A model generated the notes under the pieces. The model was given only the letters and a program-made list of their open reading frames with translations, made no database searches and was not told the origin of the DNA. This document shows, one piece after another, positions 54,408 through 64,000 of a stretch of 64,000 nt of DNA. Where the stretch lies: contig JAIQFD010000004.1 in NCBI GenBank assembly GCA_020073495.1, forward strand, positions 299,001-363,000, in the 5' to 3' direction. Position 1 is the stretch's first letter. The number at the start of each line of letters is the position of its first letter. The DNA is from Terriglobia bacterium. Its GTDB lineage: Bacteria; Acidobacteriota; Terriglobia; Terriglobales; Acidobacteriaceae. The position numbers and the translations under genes are program-made.

Positions 54408-55211
54408 ATGAGCAGCCCGCGATTGACGAAACCCGATGACGCGCTCTTCGTCACGGATGTGCAGAAGCGCGTCCAGACCCTGGAGGACCGCGATTTCCAG
54501 CTTTGGTCCATCGTGGTGCTGGTGGTCATCGTGTTGGCGGCCGGCCTCGCCATGCTGCTGTTCCCCAACGTCCTGTGGAACAACCGCATCATCCGGGCCG
54601 ACGCGCGCTATCTGCCCCAGCTCCTGTACGGCCTGATCACGCTCGTCATCCTTTTCAATATCTACCTGCTGAAGCAGCGGCTGCTGCTGCGCCGCACGCG
54701 CGAAGAACTGGTCCACCAGCTCATGTACACCCGCGCGGTCGAGCAGCTCACCCTCACCGACCCGCTCACCAAGACCTTTAATCGCCGCTATCTCGACGAG
54801 GTCATCTCCAAGGACATCCAGCGCGCCGACCGCCTGGGCACGATTCTCACCCTGGTCATGATCGACGTGGACGACTTCAAAGCCGTGAACACGCGCTTCG
54901 GCCACCTCATGGGCGACCGGTTGCTCAACGAGGTCGCCAATGTCCTGCGCACCACCTTCCGCGGCTCCGACACCATCGTCCGCTATGGCGGCGACGAGTT
55001 CCTGATCATCCTGGAGAGCCCTCGCGAGCACGAAGCCGAGAGATCGCTCCAGCGCCTCGTCGCCAACGTGGCCGCCTGGAATGCCGCCAACACCACCCTG
55101 GACTACAAGATGGGTTTGAGCTGGGGGGTGGCGAAGTACGAGAAGGGCAAGAAGATCGAAGACGTTCTCGACGAAGCCGACCGCAGGATGCTCGAGGACA
55201 AGAAGTCCTAG
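54408..55211 (+). CDS. Diguanylate cyclase with two TM helices
   Basis: A 267-residue protein. Two TM helices (about 33-52 and 67-86) frame a short loop and a helical linker, then a GGDEF domain: LTLTDPLTKTFNRRYLDE, DVDDFKAVNTRFGH and VRYGGDEFLIIL with the intact GGDEF active site. An inhibitory I-site RxxD (RGSD) sits five residues before the motif, so product feedback is likely. It makes c-di-GMP; no effector or EAL partner is nearby. The gene lies between divergently placed folK and convergent lpxC. Confidence 0.92.
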   Translation: MSSPRLTKPDDALFVTDVQKRVQTLEDRDFQLWSIVVLVVIVLAAGLAMLLFPNVLWNNRIIRADARYLPQLLYGLITLVILFNIYLLKQRLLLRRTREELVHQLMYTRAVEQLTLTDPLTKTFNRRYLDEVISKDIQRADRLGTILTLVMIDVDDFKAVNTRFGHLMGDRLLNEVANVLRTTFRGSDTIVRYGGDEFLIILESPREHEAERSLQRLVANVAAWNAANTTLDYKMGLSWGVAKYEKGKKIEDVLDEADRRMLEDKKS

Positions 55212-55283
55212 TTCTTCCTCTTCGTCGGACTCCAGATTCGCCGCCTCATCCCGATGACAGCCCAGGATTCTTGCGGAAGGGGA

Positions 55284-56189
55284 TTACGCCGGGGGCCCGG
55301 CCGGGGACGAGAGGTAGGCGGGCGCCGCTTCCGGCGCTTCGTCGGCCGTGGTTTCCTCCCATAGCGAGTGGTCGCGCAGCAGCCGGCTGACCAGCGCGGT
55401 GTGCATGGCATGTCCGGCGCGGTCGGCGACCACGCGTCCGCGGATCTGCCGGCCCAAGAGCGCCAGGTCCCCGATCAGGTCCTGCACCTTGTGGCGCACG
55501 AATTCGTCGCGATAGCGCAGCGGCGGGTTGGTGATGCCCTCCCGTGTCAGCACGATCGCATTCTGTTCCGACGCCCCGCGGATCAGTCCCATGTTGCGCA
55601 TCGCATCGGCCTCGTGCAGGAATCCGAAGGTTCGCGCCGGCGCGATCTCCTGCTGGAACGCGCCGTTGTTCAGCTCGATCTCGAAGGTTTCGTTTCCGAT
55701 CAGGGGGTGCGGGAAGTCGATGTGGTACGACACCGAGTACCCGCCGTGCGGATACACGGCGATGAACTTGTCGCCCTCGCGCAGCTCGATCTCTTTGCGG
55801 ATGCTCAGGTAGGTGCGCTTGCGTCGCTGTTTTCTCAGCCCGGCGCCCAGCACCATGTCCACGAATGGCTTTGCGCTGCCGTCCAGGATGGGAAGTTCCA
55901 GGTTGTCCAGCTCCACGATGGCGTTGTCCACTCCCACCCCGATCAGGGCCGCCAGCAGGTGCTCGGTGGTGGAGATCAGCACGCCCTTCTTCATCAGGCT
56001 GGTGGCATAGCTGACCTTGGCGACGTTTCGCCCCGTGGCCTCCACCTCGAAACCGTCCAGGTCCACCCGCCGGAATACCACTCCAGTTCCCGCTGGCGCG
56101 GGCAGGATTTGCAGGCGCACAGGGGCTCCGCTGTGCAGCCCTACACCTTGACATTCCACTGCCTTACGGATTGTCTGTTCGAAGCTCAA
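55284..56189 (-). CDS. lpxC: UDP-3-O-acyl-N-acetylglucosamine deacetylase
   Basis: A 301-residue zinc amidase for the committed step of lipid A synthesis. TIRKAVECQGVGLHSG at the start, zinc-ligand His77 in STTEHLLAAL, HKVQDLIGD with His and Asp ligands and AGHAMHTA with the last His match the family. The TTG start at 56189 is preceded by two palindrome-containing direct repeats (56234-56307). It complements lpxK and waaA at the other end of the window. Confidence 0.96.
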   Translation of the reverse strand: MSFEQTIRKAVECQGVGLHSGAPVRLQILPAPAGTGVVFRRVDLDGFEVEATGRNVAKVSYATSLMKKGVLISTTEHLLAALIGVGVDNAIVELDNLELPILDGSAKPFVDMVLGAGLRKQRRKRTYLSIRKEIELREGDKFIAVYPHGGYSVSYHIDFPHPLIGNETFEIELNNGAFQQEIAPARTFGFLHEADAMRNMGLIRGASEQNAIVLTREGITNPPLRYRDEFVRHKVQDLIGDLALLGRQIRGRVVADRAGHAMHTALVSRLLRDHSLWEETTADEAPEAAPAYLSSPAGPPA

Positions 56190-56233
56190 GGCTTGTTTGA
56201 TGAATAGATTACCGCCAATGCATCAAAGCCGTA

Positions 56234-56307
56234 TGTGGCAGATTTGCCACAGTTCGTGGCGCGATTGGAGGGCTCTGTGGCTGTGGCTGATTTGCCACAG
56301 ATTGTGG
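56234..56307 (-). promoter_or_regulatory. Two palindrome-containing direct repeats upstream of lpxC
   Basis: TGTGGCA-GATT-TGCCACA (56234-56251) and CTGTGGC-TGATTT-GCCACAG (56281-56300) are both perfect 7-bp inverted repeats. The surrounding 26 bases are nearly repeated (period 48). They lie 45 and 92 bases upstream of the lpxC start in a 166-base spacer, as regulator-binding operators would. Confidence 0.5.
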
Positions 56308-56355
56308 GGTTGAATGAACCTGGGCCGGGCATCCTAGCCCGGCGTTTGCTGGCGC

Positions 56356-57162
56356 TCAGCGACTTTTCTTTTGCAGCGGATCGTAGGTCACTGTCGCTTC
56401 AAACTGCGAATCCGGCACGCCGACGTTATACGAGGTGCTGTCGATGAACCTCTGCCGCGTCACGTCGCCATTGTGGCTGGTAACCAGGCTGCGCGGCGTC
56501 TGGATGCCCTGCACCACGTGGTAGTTCCCGTAGCTCTCGGCTTCTTCATTGATGTACTTCGTGTCCGTTTCCCGCCACTGGTAGCTCTTGCGCACCAGCA
56601 GGTGGCTGAAGGAATCGATCGAGAAGGTCACAGACTGGTTCTTTGCGTTCATTATGGTGACCTTATCCACCTGCTTCTGGTCCGCGATGCCCGTGCCGTC
56701 GTAGAACATCAGCGTTCCCGGATCCTTCAGCCAGCGGCGCAACACGACCTGCAGCGAGTACTGATGGTTGCGCAGGTACGTCCTCAAGTCTTCCGGATCT
56801 TCCGCCCGGGTGCCCTTGTAGGTAGTCTCGTATCCTTTGTCGCCGTTGTGGATGTAGATCACGTCGCGCTGCTTGGTGAATTCGACGCGTTCCATGTCCG
56901 GCCACTTCCAGAACAGCCAGTAGCGCACGCTCGTGCCGGAGGGGTTGCCATGATAGAAGGCGGCGCTCCGGCCCTGCTGGGTCATGTCGGTGTAGGTAAG
57001 GAAAGCCTCGCCGCCCATGGCCTGGATCATCTGGTTCAGGATGGCGCGCGCCTTCTTCGCCCCGGCGTCTTCCGGGATCGGCGTCTGCGCAGGCACACCC
57101 TGTGCCCCCGCAGCTTCACACAAAACCAGCAGAACGATTGCCAAAAGGATTTTCGATCTCAT
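56356..57162 (-). CDS. Exported LolA-like outer-membrane lipoprotein-sorting-type protein
   Basis: A 268-residue protein with a signal peptide (MRSKILLAIVLLVLCEAAGA). The mature part (KARAILNQMIQAMGGEAFLT, then WPDMERVEFTKQRDVIYIHN and LLVRKSYQWRET) has the beta-rich shape of the LolA/LolB-like superfamily, often found as unspecified lipid-binding periplasmic proteins. I assign only this loose resemblance. Confidence 0.7.
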   Translation of the reverse strand: MRSKILLAIVLLVLCEAAGAQGVPAQTPIPEDAGAKKARAILNQMIQAMGGEAFLTYTDMTQQGRSAAFYHGNPSGTSVRYWLFWKWPDMERVEFTKQRDVIYIHNGDKGYETTYKGTRAEDPEDLRTYLRNHQYSLQVVLRRWLKDPGTLMFYDGTGIADQKQVDKVTIMNAKNQSVTFSIDSFSHLLVRKSYQWRETDTKYINEEAESYGNYHVVQGIQTPRSLVTSHNGDVTRQRFIDSTSYNVGVPDSQFEATVTYDPLQKKSR

Positions 57163-57235
57163 CGGTTACTCAGGTTAGAAGCTCAATACGCCTTTGCCGC
57201 TGCTCGATCACAAATCGAAAATCGCAATGATCCGA

Positions 57236-58012
57236 TCAACCGATCAGGACCGCTCCGCCGTTCACGTTGAAGATCTCCCCCGTGATGAACCCGGCGTGCT
57301 CGGTGCACAGGAACAGGATCGGCGCCGCGATCTCCTCCGGCTTGCCCACGCGCCCCAGCGGGATGGTCCGCAGCGCCCGTTCCCGCATTCGGGGGTCGTT
57401 CAGCGCCGGAGCCGCCATTTCCGTGTCTACCCAGCCCGGCGCCACGCAGTTCACGTAGATCTTGTCGGGCGCCAGTTCGGTCGAAAGTCCCTTCACCATG
57501 CTGATCACCGCGCCCTTGGTCGCTGCGTAGTCGCAGTGGAACGCCTCTCCGCGCTGTCCCGCGGTCGAGCTGACGATCACGATGTGCCCGCCCCCGCCCT
57601 GCCGTTTCATCTGCCCCACTGCGTGCTTCACCAGCCCGAAAACGCTGTCCAGGTTGATGCCGATGGACCGCCGCCACTGCTCATCGGTCATCTCGTTCAC
57701 CGGCACGTCATCCGGCGGCCAGATGCCGTGGTTCACCACCAGGCAGTCCACCCTCCCGAACTTCTTCGCCGCCGCTTCGATCAGCGATTTGGCGGATTTC
57801 GCCGTGTCCAGGTCTGCCTGCACCGCCGCACAGCGCTTCTCGCCGCACTCGCGCACCACGTTCCGCGCGGTACCGGCGGCCTTCTGATAATTGAAGACCA
57901 CATTCGCGCCCGCCGCCGTGAACATGCGCACGCAAGCCGCCCCGATCCCCCGCGACCCGCCGGTGATCAGCGCCACTTTCCCCTTCAGCGACAGTTCGAC
58001 TCCACTCTTCAT
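57236..58012 (-). CDS. SDR-family oxidoreductase (FabG-like)
   Basis: A 258-residue Rossmann-fold dehydrogenase: TGGSRGIG cofactor loop near residue 18, NHG block, catalytic Ser in IVSSTAGQ, and YxxxK as YAATK. The C-terminus GFITGEIFNVNGGAV is typical of FabG-like enzymes. The substrate is unknown; FabG roles and sugar dehydrogenases are equally possible. It follows the PuuD-like gene with a 48-base gap. Confidence 0.9.
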   Translation of the reverse strand: MKSGVELSLKGKVALITGGSRGIGAACVRMFTAAGANVVFNYQKAAGTARNVVRECGEKRCAAVQADLDTAKSAKSLIEAAAKKFGRVDCLVVNHGIWPPDDVPVNEMTDEQWRRSIGINLDSVFGLVKHAVGQMKRQGGGGHIVIVSSTAGQRGEAFHCDYAATKGAVISMVKGLSTELAPDKIYVNCVAPGWVDTEMAAPALNDPRMRERALRTIPLGRVGKPEEIAAPILFLCTEHAGFITGEIFNVNGGAVLIG

Positions 58013-58060
58013 GCGAATTGGGAATTATATGGGAAGCGCCGAACGGCGGATGGCGGACCG

Positions 58061-58792
58061 CTACTTCATCCCCGCTTTCGCGCACGCCGCCGCGTGGATG
58101 AAGGCCCGGAAGATCCCCAGAGACGCCGCCTCCTCGATGGTGCGTTCCGGATGCCACTGGATCCCGAGCACGAAGTGGTGCGGATCAACGCCCTCGACTG
58201 CCTCGATCGTCCGATCTTCCGGGCACCGCGCCACCACCCGCAATCCGTCTCCGGCCGTGGCCGCCGCCTGGTGGTGGCTGGAGTTCACCACCAGTTCGCG
58301 CCGCTCGTCGAGGAACGGTCCAATGATCTCCGCCAGCTTCGACTTTGCCTCCACCTGCACACTATGGGCCTTCGGTACCGTGCGGCCCGCGGCGTGGTTC
58401 ACCGCCGTCTCCAGGTGCTGCACCAGGCTGCCCGTCTGGTACACGTTCAGCATCTGCATGCCGTAGCAGATCCCCAGGATGGGCTTGCGCAGGTTGTAGG
58501 CGTCTTGCAGCAGGAGTTCGTCGGCCATGTCGCGGCGCGCGTCGGTCTCGGCTGTCTTGGGATGGCGCGCTGCCCCGTATTTGGAAGGGTCGATATCCGC
58601 CTTGCTCCCCGGCAGCAGCACCGCGTCGCATTGCGCCAGCTTCTTGGCGATCTCGTCCGGGGAGAGCTCCAGTCCGATCACCACCGGCCTGCCGCCGGCC
58701 TTTTCGATCGCGCTCACGTACTGTGGCAGTGCTCGCGCGGCATACTCGGGGTCGAGCGAATGCGGCATCGGGATGGCGATTCGCGGGTTCAT
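58061..58792 (-). CDS. Class I glutamine amidotransferase-like hydrolase (PuuD type)
   Basis: A 243-residue gamma-glutamyl hydrolase-like enzyme of the gamma-Glu-GABA hydrolase family. The nucleophile elbow GICYGMQML holds the catalytic Cys and the IQWHPE block the His/Glu pair; PHSLDPEYAARALPQYV and VLLPGSKADIDP are other family regions. Putrescine catabolism is possible but its other genes are absent. Confidence 0.88.
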   Translation of the reverse strand: MNPRIAIPMPHSLDPEYAARALPQYVSAIEKAGGRPVVIGLELSPDEIAKKLAQCDAVLLPGSKADIDPSKYGAARHPKTAETDARRDMADELLLQDAYNLRKPILGICYGMQMLNVYQTGSLVQHLETAVNHAAGRTVPKAHSVQVEAKSKLAEIIGPFLDERRELVVNSSHHQAAATAGDGLRVVARCPEDRTIEAVEGVDPHHFVLGIQWHPERTIEEAASLGIFRAFIHAAACAKAGMK

Positions 58793-58813
58793 GGCGCCAG
58801 TCTTACGCTCAGT

Positions 58814-59320
58814 CTACGACTCCTTCTTTTCCGGCCCGCAACCCTCGCGCACCGTCTTCTCCAGTTTGCCGCTCTTCTCCTGCTGCAACGCCCGATCGGC
58901 GGCCCGCGACTTCGCGTCCGGCTGCTGCTTCAGGATGTTCTGATACCCGCGCAGCGCCGCTTGCACGCCCGCCCAACTTGAGGCGCCGGAATCTGCGGCC
59001 GGGTGTTCGATAACGTGCGAAGCTGCGGCAAACGTGTAGACCATGGCCAGCGCTGGCGCGTACTTATATTTCTCCTGGATCCACGGCATCGCGCCGTTAC
59101 ACAGCGTCACCGTGATGTCGGGCACCTCGATGATGCGCTGGAACAACCGCCGCGCGTCGTCGGTGAGCGAGCGGTCGAGTGGGTTCTGCTCCAGCTTCTT
59201 GGCGAGCTCGATGATCTCCTTGCGCTCCTGCGGCGTGGACGGCGCTGCGCTCTGCGCGTGAGCGACTACGCCGGATAGAACCACGACCAGACCGAGCACC
59301 CAAACCATCGGACGACGCAT
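58814..59320 (-). CDS. Exported protein of unknown function
   Basis: A 168-residue protein with a signal peptide (MRRPMVWVLGLVVVLSGVVAHA). The rest is helical with few motifs (RKEIIELAKKLEQNPLDRSL, DARRLFQRIIEVPDITV, NILKQQPDAKSRAADRALQQ) and ends acidic/basic. I see no family. It starts 66 bases from the putative start of mnmG's leader and is divergent from it. Confidence 0.72.
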   Translation of the reverse strand: MRRPMVWVLGLVVVLSGVVAHAQSAAPSTPQERKEIIELAKKLEQNPLDRSLTDDARRLFQRIIEVPDITVTLCNGAMPWIQEKYKYAPALAMVYTFAAASHVIEHPAADSGASSWAGVQAALRGYQNILKQQPDAKSRAADRALQQEKSGKLEKTVREGCGPEKKES

Positions 59321-59446
59321 ACCTCTCCTCCGCGCTGATTATCACAAATAGCCGGGCGAACTGATACTAACCCGCCGGACGGGGGCGTGACTCGCTCGCT
59401 TGGTAGAATAGGTGGTGGAGATGTGGGCCTCGGATCGCAGTTCCTG

Positions 59447-61489
<2,043 letters not shown>

Positions 61490-61496
61490 CCAGGCC

Positions 61497-62156
61497 TCAC
61501 CCTCGTTCGAAGGCGTGCTTCTTCTCCAGCTCATCCGCGGCCTGCCGCGCTTCCGCCCGAATCGCCTCCGCCTGTGCCGCGAGCTTCTCCGTCGCATAGG
61601 CGAACTCGTCTTCGACGCGCAGCAGTCCGCCCAGTCCCCGCGCCGTCTCCAGCACCTTGCCCGCGTTCGCGTTCAGGTATTCCAGGTCCACGGGATCGGC
61701 CAGCCACACTCGCTCGTCACTGGCGCCCCGGCCGAGCGTGTTCCAGTAGACCTTGCGCTTCAGGAACTCGCGGATCGCCTCTTCGCTCGCCTCCGCGAAC
61801 GCCCAGCGGTTGCGCTTGAAGTCGTAGGCGCGGCTGGAGAGCGGCACCGGCAGCCGCTTCGGAGACCTCACGAACTCCAGCTCCTTCGCGTCCACCGCTT
61901 TGCGCAGCGTGTTCACCGCCGGCGATTCCGTCTGCTGCGGCTCCAGTGACGGCAGGACCTCCCGCACCGTCTGCGTCATCTGCAACGCCACCAGCGCATG
62001 ATGTCCCCGGCCGTCCTCCAGCCGGATCTCCCCGTGCAGCACGAGGAAATCCGCTCCGGCCGACGAGGGTTTGAATGGCCACTCCAGCGTGATCGTCAGC
62101 GGCAGCCCCGCCAACGTCACGCAATACCGGCTAGTCTGATTGGCTTGTGCACTCAT
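61497..62156 (-). CDS. Protein of unknown function
   Basis: A 219-residue cytoplasmic protein with no family I recognise. An N-terminal beta-rich domain (RYCVTLAGLPLTITLEW, FLVLHGEIRLEDG) is followed by a conserved-looking middle (LPVPLSSRAYDFKRNRWAFA, EEAIREFLKRKVYWNTLGRG, VWLADPVDLEYLNA) and a C-terminal helix (LAAQAEAIRAEARQAADELE). It is convergent with mnmG (8 bases apart), and the 155-base gap to the UvrC-like gene holds one repeat element. Confidence 0.75.
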   Translation of the reverse strand: MSAQANQTSRYCVTLAGLPLTITLEWPFKPSSAGADFLVLHGEIRLEDGRGHHALVALQMTQTVREVLPSLEPQQTESPAVNTLRKAVDAKELEFVRSPKRLPVPLSSRAYDFKRNRWAFAEASEEAIREFLKRKVYWNTLGRGASDERVWLADPVDLEYLNANAGKVLETARGLGGLLRVEDEFAYATEKLAAQAEAIRAEARQAADELEKKHAFERG

Positions 62157-62189
62157 CGCGAATTGAAGATTCTAGCCGTGAAACTGTGT

Positions 62190-62243
62190 GGGTGTCATCC
62201 CGAGCGAGGGCGCGCTTCGCGTCCGAGTCGAGGGACCCCTACC
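62190..62243 (+). repeat. GTGTCATCCCGAGCGAGG repeat upstream of the UvrC-like gene
   Basis: GGGTGTCATCCCGAGCGAGG then GCGCGCTTCGCGTCCGAGTC and GAGGGACCCCTAC: a full-length copy of the dispersed element. A separate GAAAATCCGCAATCTGAAAT word follows (62276-62295). Confidence 0.75.
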
Positions 62244-62311
62244 GCCGACCACCCCTCGTGTGCGGCGAGGATTCTGGAAAATCCGCAATCTGAAATCGTT
62301 AGAATCTCTCT

Positions 62312-63499
62312 GTGCTCTCCCGTTCCCTCGACTTCTCGCCTGCCCGCGACGCGGAGATCTTTAATGAGGTCCCTGCGGCGGCCGCGGTGTTCCTGATCCG
62401 CGGCGACTCGGGAGAGCCCTACGTCTCCAAGACCGCGAACCTCAAGCGCCGTCTCGTTCGCCTTCTCGGAAAGCCGGAAGAGCACACCCGCAAGCTCTCC
62501 CTGCGCGACGTCGCCCGCACGATCGAGTATTCCCTCACCGGCTCCGACTTCGAATCGCAACTCACCCTTTACCGCGCCGTGCGCGCCGTTTTCCCCGAGA
62601 AGTATCGCGACAAGCTCAAGCTCCGCTTCGCCCCGCTCGTCCGCTTTCTGCTGGAGAACGAGTACCCGCGCGCCTACGTCACCCGCCGCATCGCCTCGCT
62701 GAAGGGCGGATCCGTGTACTACGGCCCCTTCCCTTCGCGCGCCATCGCGGAAAAATTCCTCAACGACTCGCTCGACCTCTTCAAGATCCGCCGCTGTGAC
62801 TTCGAGATCCACCCCGACCCGAAGTATCCCGGCTGCATTTATTCCGAGATGAAGATGTGCCTCGCGCCCTGCTTTGCCGGCTGCACCCCCGTCGAGTACT
62901 CCGCCGAAGTCTCCCGGGTGCGCGCTTTCCTCGACACCGCCGGGCAGTCCCTCATCCGCGAACTCGAAACCCAGCGCGAGCGAGCTTCTGAACAACTCCA
63001 TTTCGAGCAAGCCGCCGCACTTCACCAGCGCATCGAGAAGATCAAGGCGGCCACACACCTGCCTGACATCATTCGCCCGCTCGACCGCGTGTCTGGCGTC
63101 CTGGTCCAGACCTCGGCGGAAAAGGACTGCGTCTGCCTGTTTCCCGTTGACGCCGCCCGCCTCGCCGACCCCGTCGCATTCTCCCTCCAGCAACACGAGG
63201 GCAAAATGCAGTCCATGGAATCGCGCCTTCAGCAGGCCCTCGGCGCCGCCCCGCGCCCGACCGCCGCCTCCGCGCTGGAACGTATGGAGCACCTCGCCAT
63301 CCTCAAGCGCTGGTACTATCGCTCCAGCAAGGTGGGGGAACTCTTCCTGGTGGACGACTCGGGCGAGCTCCCCTACCGCAAGCTGGTGCGCGGCGTCTCC
63401 CGCGTCTTCCGCGGCGAGAAGGCCGAGACCGACGCCATGTCCACCGCCGCCCGCGAGTACTGGCTGGCACGCACCCGCGAGACGGAGAATCCCGCTTGA
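62312..63499 (+). CDS. UvrC-like protein with degenerate GIY-YIG domain and no endonuclease C-terminal half
   Basis: A 395-residue protein from GTG 62312. The N-terminal region aligns by eye with the UvrC GIY-YIG domain, but the GIY and YIG tyrosine motifs read AAVFLI and YVSKTANLKRRL. The Cys-rich block (CIYSEMKMCLAPCFAGC) and a UVR motif (EQLHFEQAAALHQRIEKIK) follow. The RNase H-like endonuclease and HhH domains of UvrC are absent; the protein ends cleanly with TGA overlapping the TTG of folC. It could be a UvrC paralog or a Cho-like fragment; 3' incision activity is doubtful. Confidence 0.82.
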   Translation: MLSRSLDFSPARDAEIFNEVPAAAAVFLIRGDSGEPYVSKTANLKRRLVRLLGKPEEHTRKLSLRDVARTIEYSLTGSDFESQLTLYRAVRAVFPEKYRDKLKLRFAPLVRFLLENEYPRAYVTRRIASLKGGSVYYGPFPSRAIAEKFLNDSLDLFKIRRCDFEIHPDPKYPGCIYSEMKMCLAPCFAGCTPVEYSAEVSRVRAFLDTAGQSLIRELETQRERASEQLHFEQAAALHQRIEKIKAATHLPDIIRPLDRVSGVLVQTSAEKDCVCLFPVDAARLADPVAFSLQQHEGKMQSMESRLQQALGAAPRPTAASALERMEHLAILKRWYYRSSKVGELFLVDDSGELPYRKLVRGVSRVFRGEKAETDAMSTAAREYWLARTRETENPA

Positions 63500-64000
63500 T
63501 CACCTACCAGCACGCGGTCGAGAAACTTCTCGAGCTGGGCCACGAGCTCCATGCCACTCCGTCGAATAAGTTCGACCTCGCCTATGTCCGCGTGATGCTC
63601 GACGCCCTCTCCCATCCCGAGCGCCGCTTCGCCGCCGTACTCATTGCCGGCACCAACGGCAAGGGCTCGACCGCCGCCACGCTCGAGTCCATCCTCCGCG
63701 CCGCCGGACATCGCACCGCCCTTTACACGTCTCCTCACCTGGTACGCGTGAATGAGCGCATCCAGGTGGACGGCGAGGAGATCACCGACGCCGAGTTCGC
63801 CGTCGTCTATGACCGCGTCGAAGCTGTGGTCCAGGACCTGCTTGCCAAGGACACGCTCCCCTGGCACCCCAGCTTCTTCGAGATGCTCACCGTCATGGCC
63901 TTCGAATACTTCGCCATGTCGGGGGTGCAGATCGCGGTGCTCGAGGTCGGCATGGGCGGCCGCCTCGACGCCACCAATGTGGTCGAGCCCATCGTCGCCG
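63496..64000 (+). CDS. folC: Folylpolyglutamate/dihydrofolate synthase, 5' part
   Basis: A Mur-ligase-family enzyme cut by the window end after 168 codons. The TTG start at 63496 overlaps the previous stop (TTGA), which suggests coupling. LAGTNGKGST is the ATP-binding loop and YTSPHLVRVNERI and EVGMGGRLDATNVV are FolC blocks. It makes dihydrofolate and adds glutamates. folK is at 53813. Confidence 0.94.
   Translation, partial: MITYQHAVEKLLELGHELHATPSNKFDLAYVRVMLDALSHPERRFAAVLIAGTNGKGSTAATLESILRAAGHRTALYTSPHLVRVNERIQVDGEEITDAEFAVVYDRVEAVVQDLLAKDTLPWHPSFFEMLTVMAFEYFAMSGVQIAVLEVGMGGRLDATNVVEPIVA

Noticed and set aside
62312-63499. A frameshift that splits a full-length UvrC.
   Set aside because: The gene ends in a clean stop overlapping folC, and no RNase H-like motif follows in another frame.

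Overview
The window looks like a stretch of chromosome from a diderm, high-GC bacterium, most likely an Acidobacteriota (Terriglobia/Koribacter-like) genome. This is an inference from four things: lipid A/Kdo/heptose genes (lpxC, lpxK, waaA, split hldE) and bamD imply an outer membrane; GC is high throughout; many genes encode exported proteins of no recognised function; and nearly every intergenic gap carries short degenerate repeat 'words' that I associate with this phylum. I see no rRNA, tRNA, CRISPR array, insertion sequence, phage or plasmid gene. It is core and conserved-accessory chromosome, about 60 genes at high density, with no gene-free gap over 300 bases.

Layout. 1-3755 (minus): LPS inner-core and lipid A genes waaA-lpxK-hldE1-hldE2. 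3835-8173 (plus): an exported protein, a DUF971 protein, the helicase pcrA/uvrD, a second exported protein and a 51-residue basic protein. 8264-13018 (plus): a tightly overlapping operon of amino-acid permease, adenosine deaminase-like enzyme, secreted amidohydrolase and Asp/Glu racemase-like protein. 13138-18594 (minus): a membrane Ser/Thr kinase overlapping a small membrane TPR protein, then a PEGA-domain exported protein, an orphan Opp/Dpp ATPase and a radical SAM protein. 18784-30656 (plus): rpe, bamD, a response regulator with a very long tail, valS, nadC, birA, coaX, an unknown protein and an RlmD/RumA-type methyltransferase. 30672-35995 (minus): obg-nadD-rsfS-(sigma-54 activator)-rlmH-cobO-accD. 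36068-42095: poorly characterised envelope proteins. 42250-44883 (minus): gyrB. 45132-47500 (plus): SemiSWEET, cyclase, cupin, rplU, rpmA. 47604-56189: a lactonase-like MBL enzyme with a DPP-IV peptidase, DUF2007, comEC, folK, a GGDEF protein and lpxC. 56356-64000: a LolA-like protein, an SDR, a PuuD-like amidotransferase, an exported protein, mnmG, an unknown protein, a UvrC-like protein and the start of folC.

The strongest unexplained signal is a set of dispersed short repeat families that are not confined to spacers. Copies of a GTGTCATCCTGAGCGAAGC...GAAGGACCCC element and of a CCACAGCGGACACAGAG element lie in frame inside mnmG (three places) and pcrA (two places). Elsewhere the same element supplies the Shine-Dalgarno sequence of rpmA and of the methyltransferase gene. 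A third family, GTACTGAGTACTGAGTAC, sits directly against the start codons of nadC, accD and rsfS in the sense orientation. Other notable points are a pair of 26-bp palindrome-containing direct repeats upstream of lpxC, two strong hairpins in the gyrB leader, a kinase paired with what looks like a free-standing copy of its own TM-TPR half, and a UvrC-like protein with a degenerate GIY-YIG domain and no RNase H half.

Start sites were chosen by homology, overlap and Shine-Dalgarno position; several are GTG or TTG and one appears to be CTG. All functional names rest on recognising families by eye, since no database search was possible.
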